The position numbers were made by a program, and so were the translations under genes. From Cudoniella acicularis (Eukaryota > Ascomycota > Leotiomycetes > Helotiales > Helotiaceae), in the NCBI GenBank assembly GCA_013054445.1, contig JAAMPI010001221.1, positions 1 to 17,487 on the forward strand: a stretch of 17,487 bases of DNA, in the 5' to 3' direction. Position 1 is the stretch's first letter; every line of letters begins with the position of its first letter. Below, in pieces: positions 1 through 8,718 of the stretch. The notes beneath the pieces were generated by a model. It ran no database searches. It saw only the letters and a list, made by a program, of their open reading frames with translations, and was not told the DNA's origin.

Positions 1-158
1 ATGGGCTCCCAGAGGAAATCGAGGAAGGGGTCGTACAGGTTAGTGAAAAAGCCGGGTTCGTCGAAGTTGTAGGAGGGTGGGTTGCTTGCGGTTTGTGCGG
101 TGGAGCCGCCGATGTGGGAGTCGTTTTCCCAGTGGAATTTGGATTTGAATCCTAGCAT
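1..158 (-). CDS. Unidentified protein, N-terminal 52 codons (runs off left edge)
   Basis: Read on the minus strand, an ATG at 158-156 opens a frame with no stop to the window edge (52 codons). It begins MLGFKSKFHWENDSHIGG and has a Pro/Ser-rich stretch near residues 25-30. An aromatic, acidic segment FDEPGFFTNLYDPFLDFLW fills residues 32-50. There is no signal peptide or membrane segment in this part. I do not recognise the family. Codon use (many third-position C) looks coding, and the frame is uninterrupted. A second upstream ATG at 266-264 is in another frame and hits a stop that overlaps the chosen ATG, so it could act as a small upstream ORF. The rest of the gene lies outside the window, so function cannot be judged. 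Confidence 0.5.
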   Translation of the reverse strand, partial: MLGFKSKFHWENDSHIGGSTAQTASNPPSYNFDEPGFFTNLYDPFLDFLWEP

Positions 159-1387
159 TTTGAGGTAGGTGATGCTGGTTGCGTGTAGGTATAGAAATGT
201 GAGGATTTGCTTGGGGTTACGGGGGGGGTCTGTTATAGGGACGGTTTTATAAAGAGATAAAGACATGAGTGAGGAATAATTGACGCTTACGGTGGTTGTC
301 ATTGTGGTTAGTCTTGTGGTCTTTGTTGAAGGATTAAAAACGGAAGATTTTACGAAGGTGTGATAAAGTGGCATCAAAGGTCATAAAGAATGTGATTCAG
401 ATGGAATTTTCAAGGGGAGTCGCTCAATTGGATTGTCAAACGGATACTGTCCACCCGTTGCTGCAAAAAGCTGATGGAGTGGCGTTAAGGCCCATGAGTG
501 AACATAAGGAATTTGTGGAAGTGAAACAGTTTTCTAGAATGAATGCCATTTTACTAGAGGCAAAGAAATGATTATTCTCAGGCGCAGTGAACATAGATGT
601 AAAGCCTCGTGACCAGGAACGGCATTCAGAAAAACACAAACACAAACATAAAGACAAACGACAAAGATCGATCATCTGGAAAAATTTCGAATGCAGACAA
701 AGTCTTGTAGGGCACTTGCAAATTCTTTGGTAAGCAAAAGTCTTTATAAGCTGTGCGAACAATTCTAAACCAGCACCCACTGTGATATATCTCAGATTAG
801 GCGCTTGATATACTTCTCCCTCAGCACCCCTCCCCTAGAAACCGAGAGGGGATATTAATAAACAGTACACCTTTTAGAAAGTCCCGAAAGAAAAGGAGAT
901 ATACCCCAAGACTCGCGGCATATCACTAGCCAACCTTGTGTCAAGAAATCCAGTTCAATGAATACGAATATATAGAAAAACTGGTATATTCATATTCTAA
1001 GCGTACGCTCCGCGAGAAACAAATGAATGAATTTGGTGTTTTATGGCAAAGTAAGGGTTAGAGTTGAGGGGTACAGTCAGAGGAAGGTGGGGTAGAGGGG
1101 CAAACAAAATCTGAAGATACATGATCAAGAGCAGTACTTCGTGAATTTCCTAAAGAACTCTCAAGGGAGATGTCAAGAACTGTATATATATATATATCTA
1201 TACAATTTTCGAAATAAGTAAAATTGAGATGCAATTCCCCACCAAAGACGCCGAATGCATACCCCCTACCGATCCATTTTAGTACCCACACTATGCAATT
1301 TCTTTTGCCTTTTCCCACCCTAAACCTAAAAGATGCATCTCTATCACTACGCTCATCAAAAAAAACCCAAAAACGTACTTTACATAT
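159..1387. other. Intergenic region between two minus-strand genes
   Basis: This holds the 5' flank of the left-edge gene and the 3' flank of the GH76 gene. The short frames on both strands show no recognisable motif, and composition drifts towards A/T. Apart from a (TA)n microsatellite I see no element that can be named. Confidence 0.5.
1183..1197. repeat. (TA)n microsatellite
   Basis: An uninterrupted TA dinucleotide run of about 15 bases lies some 190 bp beyond the stop codon of the GH76 gene. It may sit in its 3' untranslated region. No further function is visible. Confidence 0.8.
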
Positions 1388-2799
1388 CTACAGCAACAAC
1401 CAAGCCATCTCCACCAACAAAAACCCCGCAAAAAGACCAACTCCCAAACTCTCAGAATCCATATTTATCGCAGCAGCAGCACTATGAACAGGAACCGTCG
1501 AAGAACTAGCAGTCCCAGAAGTAGTCGTCGAGCTGCTGCTAGAATTGGACCCCGAAGCAGTAGATGAAGTAATAGGCACAGAAGCACTTCCCACCAACAG
1601 CCCTTGCACATAACTCAGTGCATCTAGCTGTTCGCCTACACCTCCAGTTGCGTTTCCGGTTGCGCTGTTGCTGCCGCTCCAGACGAATGAGCAACCGTCA
1701 CCGGTACCCGTGCAAGCTTTCGCTGCCGCTTGTGCGGAACTCTGCAACTTCGGCGCGATGAGAGAGGAGGTGTAGGGAGCCATTTGGATGGTATCAGCGA
1801 GCCAGCGTCCTAGCATTCCTTTCAACCCTTTTTCATCCACGGTGCAGGCTGCTATGCTCTCGCATAAAATCTCTGTAGCGATACCGGAGGGAAAGAAGAC
1901 AGAAAGCGTGGTGTTGAGGAGGCCGTCGAGGGAACTTTTCCATGTCGCTTGTGTGGAGCCGGTGGTGATGTTATACATGTGCGCCGCGCCTGTGATGAAT
2001 GTGCCCGCCACGTAGGACCACTGCAGATGATTGATGGCGCTGCAATTTGTAGATACGTCTGCGCCATCGAAGACGTTCCATTCCGTGTCGATTAAGCCGC
2101 TGCTGGTGGTCCAGTTGAATGATGTAGTGGCCCAATCTGAGTATGTGCTGTTCCCGGTGTAGCGCGCCAGACGGGATGCTAGTTGGAAGAAAAGACCTGA
2201 GGAAATGCTGTTCTTATATGTGTAGCCGGTGTTGAAGGTGTAAATTTGCCAGCGGAGACCACCACCGCAGGTTCCGTAATCCCAACGAGCGACTTGTTCG
2301 TTGAAGACTGCTTCTGCGAGTGCGACCCAGGTCTTACCGGGTGGCCCTGGGAGTTGAGCCTCGGCTGCTGACATGGCTGCGAGTGCCCAGATTCCTTGGT
2401 CGTCGTTGCCTTCGGTCTTGGTTTGGTTGGATGGCATGAAGTCGGCGTTTGGTCCTTGCTGAAACTGGAGAGCCTCGCTTACCATCCCGTTATATTGGGA
2501 GTCACCGGTCAAGTGAAAATATTGGATGAGCGTGTCAAACATGACTCCCGCTTCCCACCAGTAGTATGGTGAGCTCAAGAGACCCGGGGTATTTCCGGGC
2601 AGATAGCCATTGTAGTTACTGATCAAACCGGTCGCGAGGGTCGAAGCGGCTGCCTTGATTGAGCCTGTATCATTTCAGCAATGTAACTCGGACGCGATAT
2701 CGTTTGAACATACCAGTATTGGTTACATCTAGATCGATACCGTGCACGGGAACGAAGGAAAGTGCCGCAAAGCCAAAAAAATGTCTTGCTTGGGACCAT
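1388..2799 (-). CDS. GPI-anchored GH76 mannan endo-1,6-alpha-mannosidase (Dfg5/Dcw1 type)
   Basis: The family acts at the outer face of the plasma membrane and is thought to link GPI proteins to wall glucan through the GPI mannan core. Exon 1 (2799-2714) encodes a signal peptide ending FAALSFVPVHG followed by IDLDVTNTG. A 49-nt intron (2713-2665, GTATGT...CAG) leads to exon 2 (2664-1388). Family marks are SIKAAASTL, PYYWWEAG, the catalytic Asp pair in EGNDDQGIW, WDYGTCGGGLRWQI and the INHLQWSY region. A Ser/Thr-rich stalk and a hydrophobic tail (GVGLFAGFLLVEMAWLLL) form a GPI signal. The expected start MVPSKTFF at 2799 joins the body only if the seven-T run (2781-2775) is read as six. As written, the body frame opens from an ATG at 2906 with a 56-residue head. 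Corrected length is about 453 aa, usual for the family. Confidence 0.92.
2665..2713 (-). other. Spliceosomal intron of the GH76 gene
   Basis: Donor GTATGT, branch-like GCTGAAAT and acceptor ACAG flank 49 nt. Removing it joins ...DVTNTG to SIKAAASTLATG, which matches the conserved order at the start of GH76 proteins. Confidence 0.85.
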
Positions 2800-3588
2800 A
2801 ACGAATGTTGATTTGGAAAGGAGAAAATGTAAAAATTGTTCAAAAACGACAGTTTGGATGATGTATTAAAATAACTTGAAGAGCATGAAAGGGGAAGTGG
2901 GTGCAAATATACGTTAAATCTTACTGCTTACTTTGTATTTCGCTTGACATAAGATGAGGTACCCGAGTGACAACAGTGCCGCAAATATGAGGGGCTTCAG
3001 AGCAGGTACCCGAAACGACTAACCGTTATAAGACTGCTAAGCCCGGCTGATCAGAGGCCCATGTACATGATACAGGGGTCTACAAGCTCCGTCCAACAAA
3101 TGAAAAGCCTGTATGAAATAAGATTATTCGTAGGGTCAGATAAGTAAGGTTGGTGGGGCGCGGGCTGCGCGGTTTTTGACCTGCGCCCAGTACAGAATAC
3201 GAGAGCGCAAGGCCATACGTTGGCTGGTATACAGGCAGCAGTGCAGCGTTTGATTGCTAAATAGGATACTTCGTACCCAGAGCCATATGTTTGCCTCAGC
3301 GACCTCTTGAACCGCAAAGAAAAAAAAAACGTGAATTAATTCTGGACAGAACTTGGAGGGATTTGTGTCGAGAGCGGCAGGTGATATTTGTGTCAAGAGC
3401 CGTTTCCCCTATTATTCATCCCAATGACCGAAACCGATAGAGTTGACATTCCGATTTGTTGTGAGAGCGGTGGTGCATATAGAGGATGATGAGGACAAGA
3501 GAAGCTCCAAACATAATTAAAAAACTCCCTCAATACAGAGCATAAAGTTTGTGCTCGTACTTCTCACATTCCTCACGTTCCTCCCATT
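2800..3588. other. Intergenic region upstream of GH76
   Basis: This is the GH76 5' flank and the 3' flank of the broken HET gene. Two imperfect copies of ATTTGTGTCRAGAGC lie close together near 3361-3405. The short minus-strand frames between 3051 and 3396 show no family motif. No gene is supported. Confidence 0.5.
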
Positions 3589-5335
3589 TCAACCATTTAT
3601 CCTCCATTTCAAAATAGCTTGATCCTGTAATAATGCAGTTTTCAATCGGCTCTTCCCCTTCGAGATAATTTGGAGCAAATCCTTGAGAAACTTTTGACCT
3701 TCCTCTTGTCCCATGCAGCTTTTGAATTTCTCTCTAATCTTAGCATCTCTGGCCTCATTGATGCCAGGATCTATGCTCTGAAGGGTGAAAAAAGTACTGC
3801 ACCCGATTAAATCGACGACGAAATCTCCCGGTCGCGTTATTAAAGGTGCAATACCAAAACGGGCTTTGTCTGTGATGGCCAGTCTTCTGTGATGAACGAA
3901 CATCAACCCCCCCCCCCCCCCTTGGAAGTGAGACCAGTCATTCGGGGGGTCATAGTGCCAATAGAGAAGATTGAGGATTGCGGGGAGGTCGAGGTGGGAA
4001 ATCGGCTTCTTGTCATGATGAAGTTCCGCCATCCATCGCGAACAAGCCGACAAATCTTTGGTGTGAATCCATATGCTCCGAAGACTGGGCTTGTCATTCT
4101 CTGAAAAACTGGATCCATTTCTTTCCATGATCTATAGTAGAGTTTTCATTGCAACTTCCGGTTGAGAGACTGACGGCAATTTCATCTCCCTGGGGATCCT
4201 TTGGCCGGATAGGGAAATCATTCAACGGCAGGCTTTTCTCCATGATGACATCAACTTGGAACTCAAGGCGAGCAAGCAAGAGATATTCTCTGAGGTAGAT
4301 GTAATACAATGCGCCCGGTCACTGCTCAAGGCCGACAGATTCCTTCTGTTGGGAGACGGGAGGGTCCAGTCAGGAGCCCAGGACGGAAGGCCTCCCCGAC
4401 GCTCACTTGGATCCACGTCATTCACGTAAGAGAGTATTCCTTCGAGATCGTTCTGTCCTAGATATTGCTCCAATCTCTAAAGCGCTACCTGGCCGTGATA
4501 TTGTCGCAGGGAGAGTGGTAATTGACTTGGAGGAACTGACCCCATTCGTCAGAATCTCTTGGAAGCACCAAGGAGGGCGAAGACGAGAGCTCTTGAATCG
4601 GGAGTGGCGAATGCTCTTTGCTTTATAAGCAGCTGCCCCAGTGACATGTCGTGATCATTGTAGGATGTTGAGTTGAAGTCTAAAGTTCGTAAAGGTACCT
4701 GCCGAACCTGGTTTAGATGTTGCAAAACCTTCAAGCTGCCCATTCCTCCACCACCCTCTTTCTGTGAACTTGCATTGTCGTTTTCTTCCTGAACGTTCAC
4801 GTCGTCTTCAGTTTTGTTTACGTCCTCGTCAAGGTCAAAAACAATAGGCTTATCACTTAACGCAGGATGCAGAATGTAATCACAAAAGGGAATCCACTAT
4901 TAGATCAGCAGGTTGACGTTGCACATTTGCGGAGACGATAAAAAGCAGAGGCAGTTAAGGATATTTTGAGGACCTCAGACTTGAAACAGATAAATATGAA
5001 TAACCAAAAAAATGCACATGCGAAAATCAGTGGCAGATAAGAGTAAATCACACACTCATCCGGATACGACGGCGACCGAATTGAATCGAAGGAAGGGTCT
5101 TTTGAAAGTACTAATTCTTGACAAACCCAGACTCGACTGGACCACGGGCGGTTCAGGATGTGCGTCTGGGCAAGTCTTCTAATACGATATATGGCGTTTC
5201 TCTCGTAGAACTATGGATAAGATGGCTTTGTTGGTATTGCGTTGAGTACCCTCTCCATTTGTCTGTTCGAGTCTCCCAGATAAATGATGGTATAACTGGC
5301 TATAGAGTATATACTGCTCATAAGCATGACCTGTG
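3589..5335 (-). pseudogene. Decayed HET-domain (heterokaryon incompatibility) gene
   Basis: HET proteins act in fungal non-self recognition. Pieces appear in the right order on the minus strand but in different frames. They are QVMLMSSIY, ASYTIIYLGDS and RPWSSRVWVCQELVL (5335-5110), then WIPFCDYILHP (about 4890), then ATPDSRALVFALLGASK (4600-4550). These are followed by EGILSYVNDV...LPSWAPDW (4450-4350) and the C-terminal RLAITDKARFGIAPLITRPGD (about 3880-3810). Breaks include a TAG at 5211-5213, a shift after ALLGASK near 4555, a TAG at 4477-4479, shifts near 4300 and 4110, and a lost N-terminus: no clear WIDALCINQ block is left. An intron may lie between 5060 and 4900, with acceptor AATAG just before WIPFCDY. 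A run of 15 G encodes five glycines. Non-functional as read. Confidence 0.8.
3907..3921. repeat. Poly(C)15 homopolymer
   Basis: Fifteen consecutive C on the plus strand, read as five Gly codons in the C-terminal part of the decayed HET gene. The length keeps the local frame open. Such tracts slip in replication and are error-prone in sequencing. Confidence 0.95.
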
Positions 5336-5750
5336 CGCAACTAACAAGTCACCACCCCCAGCAGATCCTTGGCCATACCACGACTCTTTCTCCGCTATGA
5401 TAAACCCTGACTAAGCATCATCGAATAAACTCTCGCCTCGCGAGTTCCTTCTTCTGTAGCTTTGTATTTTTATTATAAATTAAATTTAAATTTAAAATGT
5501 AAAATTTATAGCTTTAATATATTAAAAGTTATTAAAAGTTAAAAATTGGGGATTTTAGTAGAAAACAGGTGTGCATCGAGTGGGTCTGTGCATGCCTAGT
5601 GGATCTCGGGTAGTGCGGCTGAGTAAGCAACGCGAGTTTTCCTCCCCACAACGCCTAGTCCGTTTTGCTTCAGGCTAGCCGATCTTACTTTATTACAATC
5701 AGGACCTCATCACATACGACTTCACAACTGCTGCAATATTCCAAAACACG
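5336..5750. other. Intergenic, AT-rich patch and promoter side of the cyclotransferase-like gene
   Basis: The first about 80 bases may be the eroded start of the HET gene. From about 5460 to 5550 the DNA is nearly pure A/T, with repeated TAAATT and AAAAGTTA words. A GC-richer stretch follows before the ATG at 5751. No clear TATA box or factor site can be assigned. Confidence 0.45.
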
Positions 5751-6335
5751 ATGGACAGCTTCAGCGAATCTTATTCTGCCGCAAAGGTCGTCAAGGACGA
5801 AAACAAAAAGCCAGAATATTCTTCACTTACCGGCAAACCTCCCTCTGATCAAAAAGCCAGCCGCAATATTATGCTCGAGAAGTTCCAGGCCAATGTCAAA
5901 CCATCACTCGGTCAATATGCATACATACCAAAGCCATTCTTCTTCTACGGCTCTCTTATAGATCCACTGCGACTCCAAGAAGTTCTTCAGCTTCCGGCAC
6001 CACCAGTTCTCGAACCAGCCAGAGTAAAGTCGTACAAAATCATGCTATGGGGGCAATATCCTGCTCTAGTGGATGGACCAAATAACAGCTACGTTGATGG
6101 CATGGCTTACGTTGTGGAGACTGAGCAGCAACAGAAGATGCTTGAGCACTATGAGACAGACGTTTATAGTGTTGAAGGCATACGGATTACGATTGAAGGG
6201 AAAGAGGTGCCTGGGAGAACTTTTATGTGGGCTGATGACCCTACAGAGCTAATGGAGGGAACATGGTCGTTGGAAGAGTGGAAGAATGGGGTGGAGGAGG
6301 AAATGGCATCGCACTTTCGACCTCTCGAAGATTGA
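5751..6335 (+). CDS. AIG2-like / gamma-glutamylcyclotransferase-fold protein
   Basis: A single exon of 194 aa. The GGCT (BtrG/AIG2-like) fold begins after a polar 60-residue head. FFFYGSLIDP (residues 63-72) is the substrate-loop YGSL motif. WGQYPALVDGP (100-110) and YVDGMAYVVE follow. HYETDVY (133-139) carries the Glu expected to act as general acid/base, and the end is GRTFMWADDP and W-x-L-E-E-W. Family members cyclise gamma-glutamyl or gamma-glutamylamine groups to 5-oxoproline, but fungal AIG2-like proteins are mostly uncharacterised, so the substrate is open. The start at 5751 is the first in-frame ATG of a frame with good coding bias. It is a soluble, probably cytosolic protein. It is intact among decayed neighbours, and its 3' flank meets an LTR-like repeat 21 bases after the stop. 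Confidence 0.9.
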   Translation: MDSFSESYSAAKVVKDENKKPEYSSLTGKPPSDQKASRNIMLEKFQANVKPSLGQYAYIPKPFFFYGSLIDPLRLQEVLQLPAPPVLEPARVKSYKIMLWGQYPALVDGPNNSYVDGMAYVVETEQQQKMLEHYETDVYSVEGIRITIEGKEVPGRTFMWADDPTELMEGTWSLEEWKNGVEEEMASHFRPLED

Positions 6336-6463
6336 GTAGGATTATAGGGTTATTTGTGTTACAGCTCTGCAAAGGCACGAAGGCCCTGACGTCACGTGGG
6401 ACGTATTTGCAAGAAGGTGCTGTATTCACGAAGAAACTAAGCTAAGGAGAGAAGAAGAGAGGT

Positions 6464-6478
6464 GGCCCCGAAGGGGCC
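6464..6478. repeat. GC-rich perfect hairpin
   Basis: GGCCCC-GAA-GGGGCC: six-base perfect arms around a three-base loop, directly before the TATA-like motif of the LTR-like repeat. Confidence 0.8.
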
Positions 6479-6529
6479 TTATATACAGGAGGTGAGTCTA
6501 GCACAGACCAGGACACGTGACAAGGGGGG

Positions 6530-6582
6530 ACGCGTCGGGGACGCGTCAGATAAGGGGGACGCGTCAAGTAAGGGGGACGCGT
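6530..6582. repeat. Tandem ACGCGT array
   Basis: Four copies of GGGGACGCGTC, with ACGCGT at 6530, 6541, 6559 and 6577. The last copies are 18 bp apart and separated by AGATAAGGGG or AAGTAAGGGG. In the frame that runs into the downstream HET remnant they read as GDAS(D/S)K units. ACGCGT is the core of the MluI cell-cycle box bound by MBF in yeast; any regulatory role here is inference. Confidence 0.8.
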
Positions 6583-6602
6583 CAAACCAGGTCTGTGACA
6601 GG

Positions 6603-7070
6603 ATGAGCCATCCATCATTGATCAGCATTGATCCTGTCGCTATCACGGACGTGAAAGTTCTAGGCTGTATGATAGAGTTGGCATCCGCAGACCAGCCATT
6701 TGGGAAAGTCAAACACGGAATGTTAGCGTTGGAAGCTCGCACACTACCGCTATCAGATCTGGGAGACAAAATACGTCCAAACGTTAATCCGAGCTGGAAA
6801 AGGGCACTAGCCATAATGCCAGAGGCCGTCGATGGCATTGCACTGGACTTTCCTCAGCAAGGCATGCCAGAAGGGGAGTTGAAGGCGCTTGTTTTGGGCT
6901 TGACGTTCAGCAATGTTGGCGAACATTGTCTGAGCCTCTTAGTGCTTCACGGGCTGGAGGGCGGCACGTATGAGCGGGTAGGCCATGCAGTTATGCACAC
7001 TTCCGAGGCACTACAAACGACAGAGAAAATATTGGCTAGGGCTAAGAGGGAAGTGATAATCATAGAATAA
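6603..7070 (+). pseudogene. C-terminal fragment of a second HET-type protein
   Basis: From ATG 6603 the frame is open for 155 codons. It resembles the variable C-terminal part of HET proteins. QPFGKVKHGMLALEARTLPL matches the usual FG-x-V-x-x-G-x-L-x-L-x-G segment. LSLLVLHGLEGGTYERVGHAV matches the closing L-L-L-x-P-x-x-G-x-Y-x-R-V-G segment. The end is a basic and isoleucine-rich tail (REVIIIE). The HET domain itself and its WIDALCINQ, VWLG and QE motifs are missing. The fragment starts three bases after the LTR-like repeat, and the same frame runs back through it to 6462. It is probably a truncated remnant rather than a working gene. It is not a copy of the minus-strand HET relic, because the visible segments differ. 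Confidence 0.55.
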
Positions 7071-7298
7071 CCAAGAGAGTTAGTGGGTATAGTAGAGGGT
7101 GTGGAGTTATCCGAGAAGTAGTTAGCAAGCTGTAGAAACTGGCGACGAAACCCCCCGAAAGCAGTAGTAAGCTAGCTGTTACACTGTGAATAAGAGTAAA
7201 TCTGAATTTAAAAGTTAGTGAATAGAAAGTATCTTTGCGTTTAATAACTCGTAATTATAAGATTTTATATTATAATTATTCCTGGTTATTTTATAACA

Positions 7299-7370
7299 TT
7301 TAAGTGATCGCGACAACTTTAATTTTCGGAAGCCTAAAGGTGTGGTCGCGAAGCCTAAAAATCGCTTAAA
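7299..7370. repeat. Hairpin with internal direct repeat
   Basis: TTTAAGTGAT (7299-7308) matches the reverse complement of ATCGCTTAAA (about 7361-7370) with one difference. CGCGAC (7309-7314) pairs with GTCGCG (7345-7350). GAAGCCTAAA occurs twice, 22 bases apart, inside the loop and arm. This resembles a terminal segment of a Tc1/mariner-like element, but no partner end or transposase was found. Confidence 0.45.
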
Positions 7371-7422
7371 AAGTGGCCTGAAAACACAAACTTATCTGAC
7401 AAGGCTCGTAACTGCTGTCGCC

Positions 7423-7535
7423 GGCTAAAATTAGAAAAGGGTCACGACGAGAGGTAATTACCTACTCAGAAAAACAAGTAGTAATTTTGTCAGGTGACTC
7501 CTAGGTCTTTTCAACTGTTAAACCGACCTTTAGCC
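7423..7535. repeat. Degenerate fold-back element
   Basis: GGCTAAA (7423-7429) is mirrored by TTTAGCC (7529-7535). Nearer the centre, AATTAC(C)TACT (7456-7466) is mirrored by AGTAGTAATT (7477-7486), with one bulged C, around a ten-base loop. The middle parts of the arms match only in patches. This fits an old MITE-like or fold-back insertion. Confidence 0.45.
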
Positions 7536-7864
7536 GGGCTTAGAACACTAAAATTACAACAGCAACTTGACGTAACATAACAAAGGACTGCGCGACTGTC
7601 GAGATTGAGCTTGCCGGCCCGTCTGTATTCGGCCTTTCTATTCTACGGGTTTCAGGCTACAGAAGGCCCCCGCGCCCCGGACTCCGTATTTGAGCTGTCA
7701 TCTCATATCACGTGCAACCTTAGACCGGTGAAGATAAGCACATGTAACTATGTTAGCTGGTCAAGCCTTTGATTTTAGGAATCAAGTTGCTTTTACTCTC
7801 TCAAATCACACTCCGTCCTAGGTCAGCTGCCCGCCGCCGTTATTAAATTATCATCAAGCACACG

Positions 7865-8476
7865 ATGGCTGCGCTATCAACCACCTATGACCTATATTCT
7901 TGAGGAGAAGCCGGTGTTCACGACCAGAAACAGACAGCAGTAACCCAGCCGCTCTCAACAGTAGTTCGAAAAATATCTTGTCCAAACTGTGGCAAGCGAG
8001 TGTTATTTGAAAGTCTGAGAGCACATAAGCACTTAGTACATGGCCCCCGCTACCTCGCAAATTGTACCGTCTGCCGAAAATCACTACTCTAGAGAAATAT
8101 AGAACAGCACATGCAATTACATGGAGGGAAAAAGGTCAGCTGTAATACTTGTGGAATGCAATTCCTTAGGGAAGGCAATCTTGAGCGCCACGAGAATACG
8201 ACCGGTGCATGTGTACAATACATGTATAAATCGTCTCTGGTAAAGAATGTGTCAGAAAACAGGTTGAAAAATGAAGAACGGGACAGCGAGAACCAATTGT
8301 AAGTATCTACAAAGTTTACTCTGCAATCTTTGATTTGACTGATCAACTCCCCGCTATATAGTCGTAACCTGAACAAACTTGACGATCGTGCATGTTTTGA
8401 TACAATCGTCATTAGATGGGTCAAGTACCACATTTATAGCCCGAAAGGTTGCAGTACCTTTGACCCAGCGGGTACC
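7865..8476 (+). pseudogene. C2H2 zinc-finger gene, 5' part, with two in-frame stops
   Basis: One frame from ATG 7865 holds three finger-like units: CPNCGKRVLFESLRAHKHLVH, CTVCRKSLL...HMQLH, and CNTCGMQFLREGNLERH with a final Cys. It is broken by TGA at 7901-7903 (codon 13) and TAG at 8090-8092 (codon 76, inside finger 2). Each is one C-to-T step from CGA and CAG. A canonical 63-nt intron (8299-8361, GTAAGT, CTGAT branch, TATAG) preserves the frame into RNLNKLDDRACFDTIVIRW. The reading then meets the boundary of a reversed LTR-like repeat exactly at 8476/8477. The 3' finger fragment beyond that repeat is plausibly the rest of the same gene. A nucleic-acid-binding role is likely from the fingers; the target is unknown. 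Confidence 0.65.
8299..8361 (+). other. Probable spliceosomal intron in the C2H2 relic
   Basis: GTAAGT donor, GACTGAT branch-like site and TATATAG acceptor over 63 nt. Splicing keeps the reading frame open for a further 38 codons up to the repeat boundary. Confidence 0.65.
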
Positions 8477-8717
8477 TATCACAACCCTTGATCATGTGAC
8501 TTAGTCACCTGATCAGTTCAGGAAGTCAGGAGTTCAGGCCCGAGGGGCTAAACTAATAAATTCATGAACTCACCACCACCACCACCTATATAACCATGTA
8601 GTTTTCCTTTATGGAGCTGTGTGATCAACTTCAATACATAACTTCTACACTAATTCACTTGACACTCCAATTGACGACTTAAACCAACAACCACGTGATA
8701 TCGCATACCACGTGACA
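8477..8717 (-). repeat. LTR-like repeat, minus orientation (left arm of inverted pair)
   Basis: Read on the minus strand this 241-bp block starts TGTCACGTGG and ends TTGTGATA, a degraded form of CGTGACA. It matches the block at 9690-9903. Shared words include GTCGTCAATTG, GTGTAGAAGTTATGTATTGAA and TTATATAGGTGGTGGTGG. A TATA-like motif sits near the middle and a GGT microsatellite follows it. About the first 120 bases are closely similar, the middle is diverged, and the last 40 align with gaps. No 5-bp target duplication is seen (GTACC and CAAGA). It could instead be one long terminal inverted repeat of a DNA element. Confidence 0.65.
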
Positions 8718-8718
8718 C

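Larger units (their letters stand above)
6357..6600 (+). repeat. Solo-LTR-like repeat
   Basis: A 244-bp block begins TGTTACAG and ends CTGTGACA, near-perfect inverted termini of the TG...CA kind. One G/A-type difference separates them. Inside are a GC hairpin (6464-6478), a TATA-like CTTATATACA at 6478-6487 about halfway, and a tandem ACGCGT array near the 3' end, an order compatible with U3-TATA-R-U5. The flanking five bases (ATTTG and GGATG) do not match, so a target-site duplication is not seen. It may be an old solo LTR or a chance arrangement. Confidence 0.4.
7071..7864. other. Intergenic, fold-back-rich region
   Basis: AT-rich to about 7300, then a hairpin with an internal direct repeat (7299-7370) and a degenerate fold-back (7423-7535). 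From about 7560 it is GC-richer and is probably the promoter side of the C2H2 gene. No coding frame is supported. Confidence 0.5.

Noticed and set aside
436..780. Open minus-strand frame of 114 codons, and the overlapping plus frame at 368-571
   Set aside because: Low-complexity Leu/Cys-rich product, no family motif, AT-drifting intergenic composition.
3051..3396. Two overlapping minus-strand frames upstream of GH76
   Set aside because: No recognisable domain; the frames overlap each other and lie in intergenic DNA.
5250..5280. GTTCGAGTCTCCC as a tRNA T-arm
   Set aside because: No box A or acceptor stem at the right distance; lies inside the HET relic.
5118..5414. Plus-strand frame of 98 codons
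   Set aside because: The opposite strand carries HET motifs (IYLGDS, RVWVCQELVL), so this is its shadow.
5665..5961. Plus-strand frame overlapping the start of the cyclotransferase-like gene
   Set aside because: Out of frame with the conserved YGSL protein; Ser/Arg-rich shadow.
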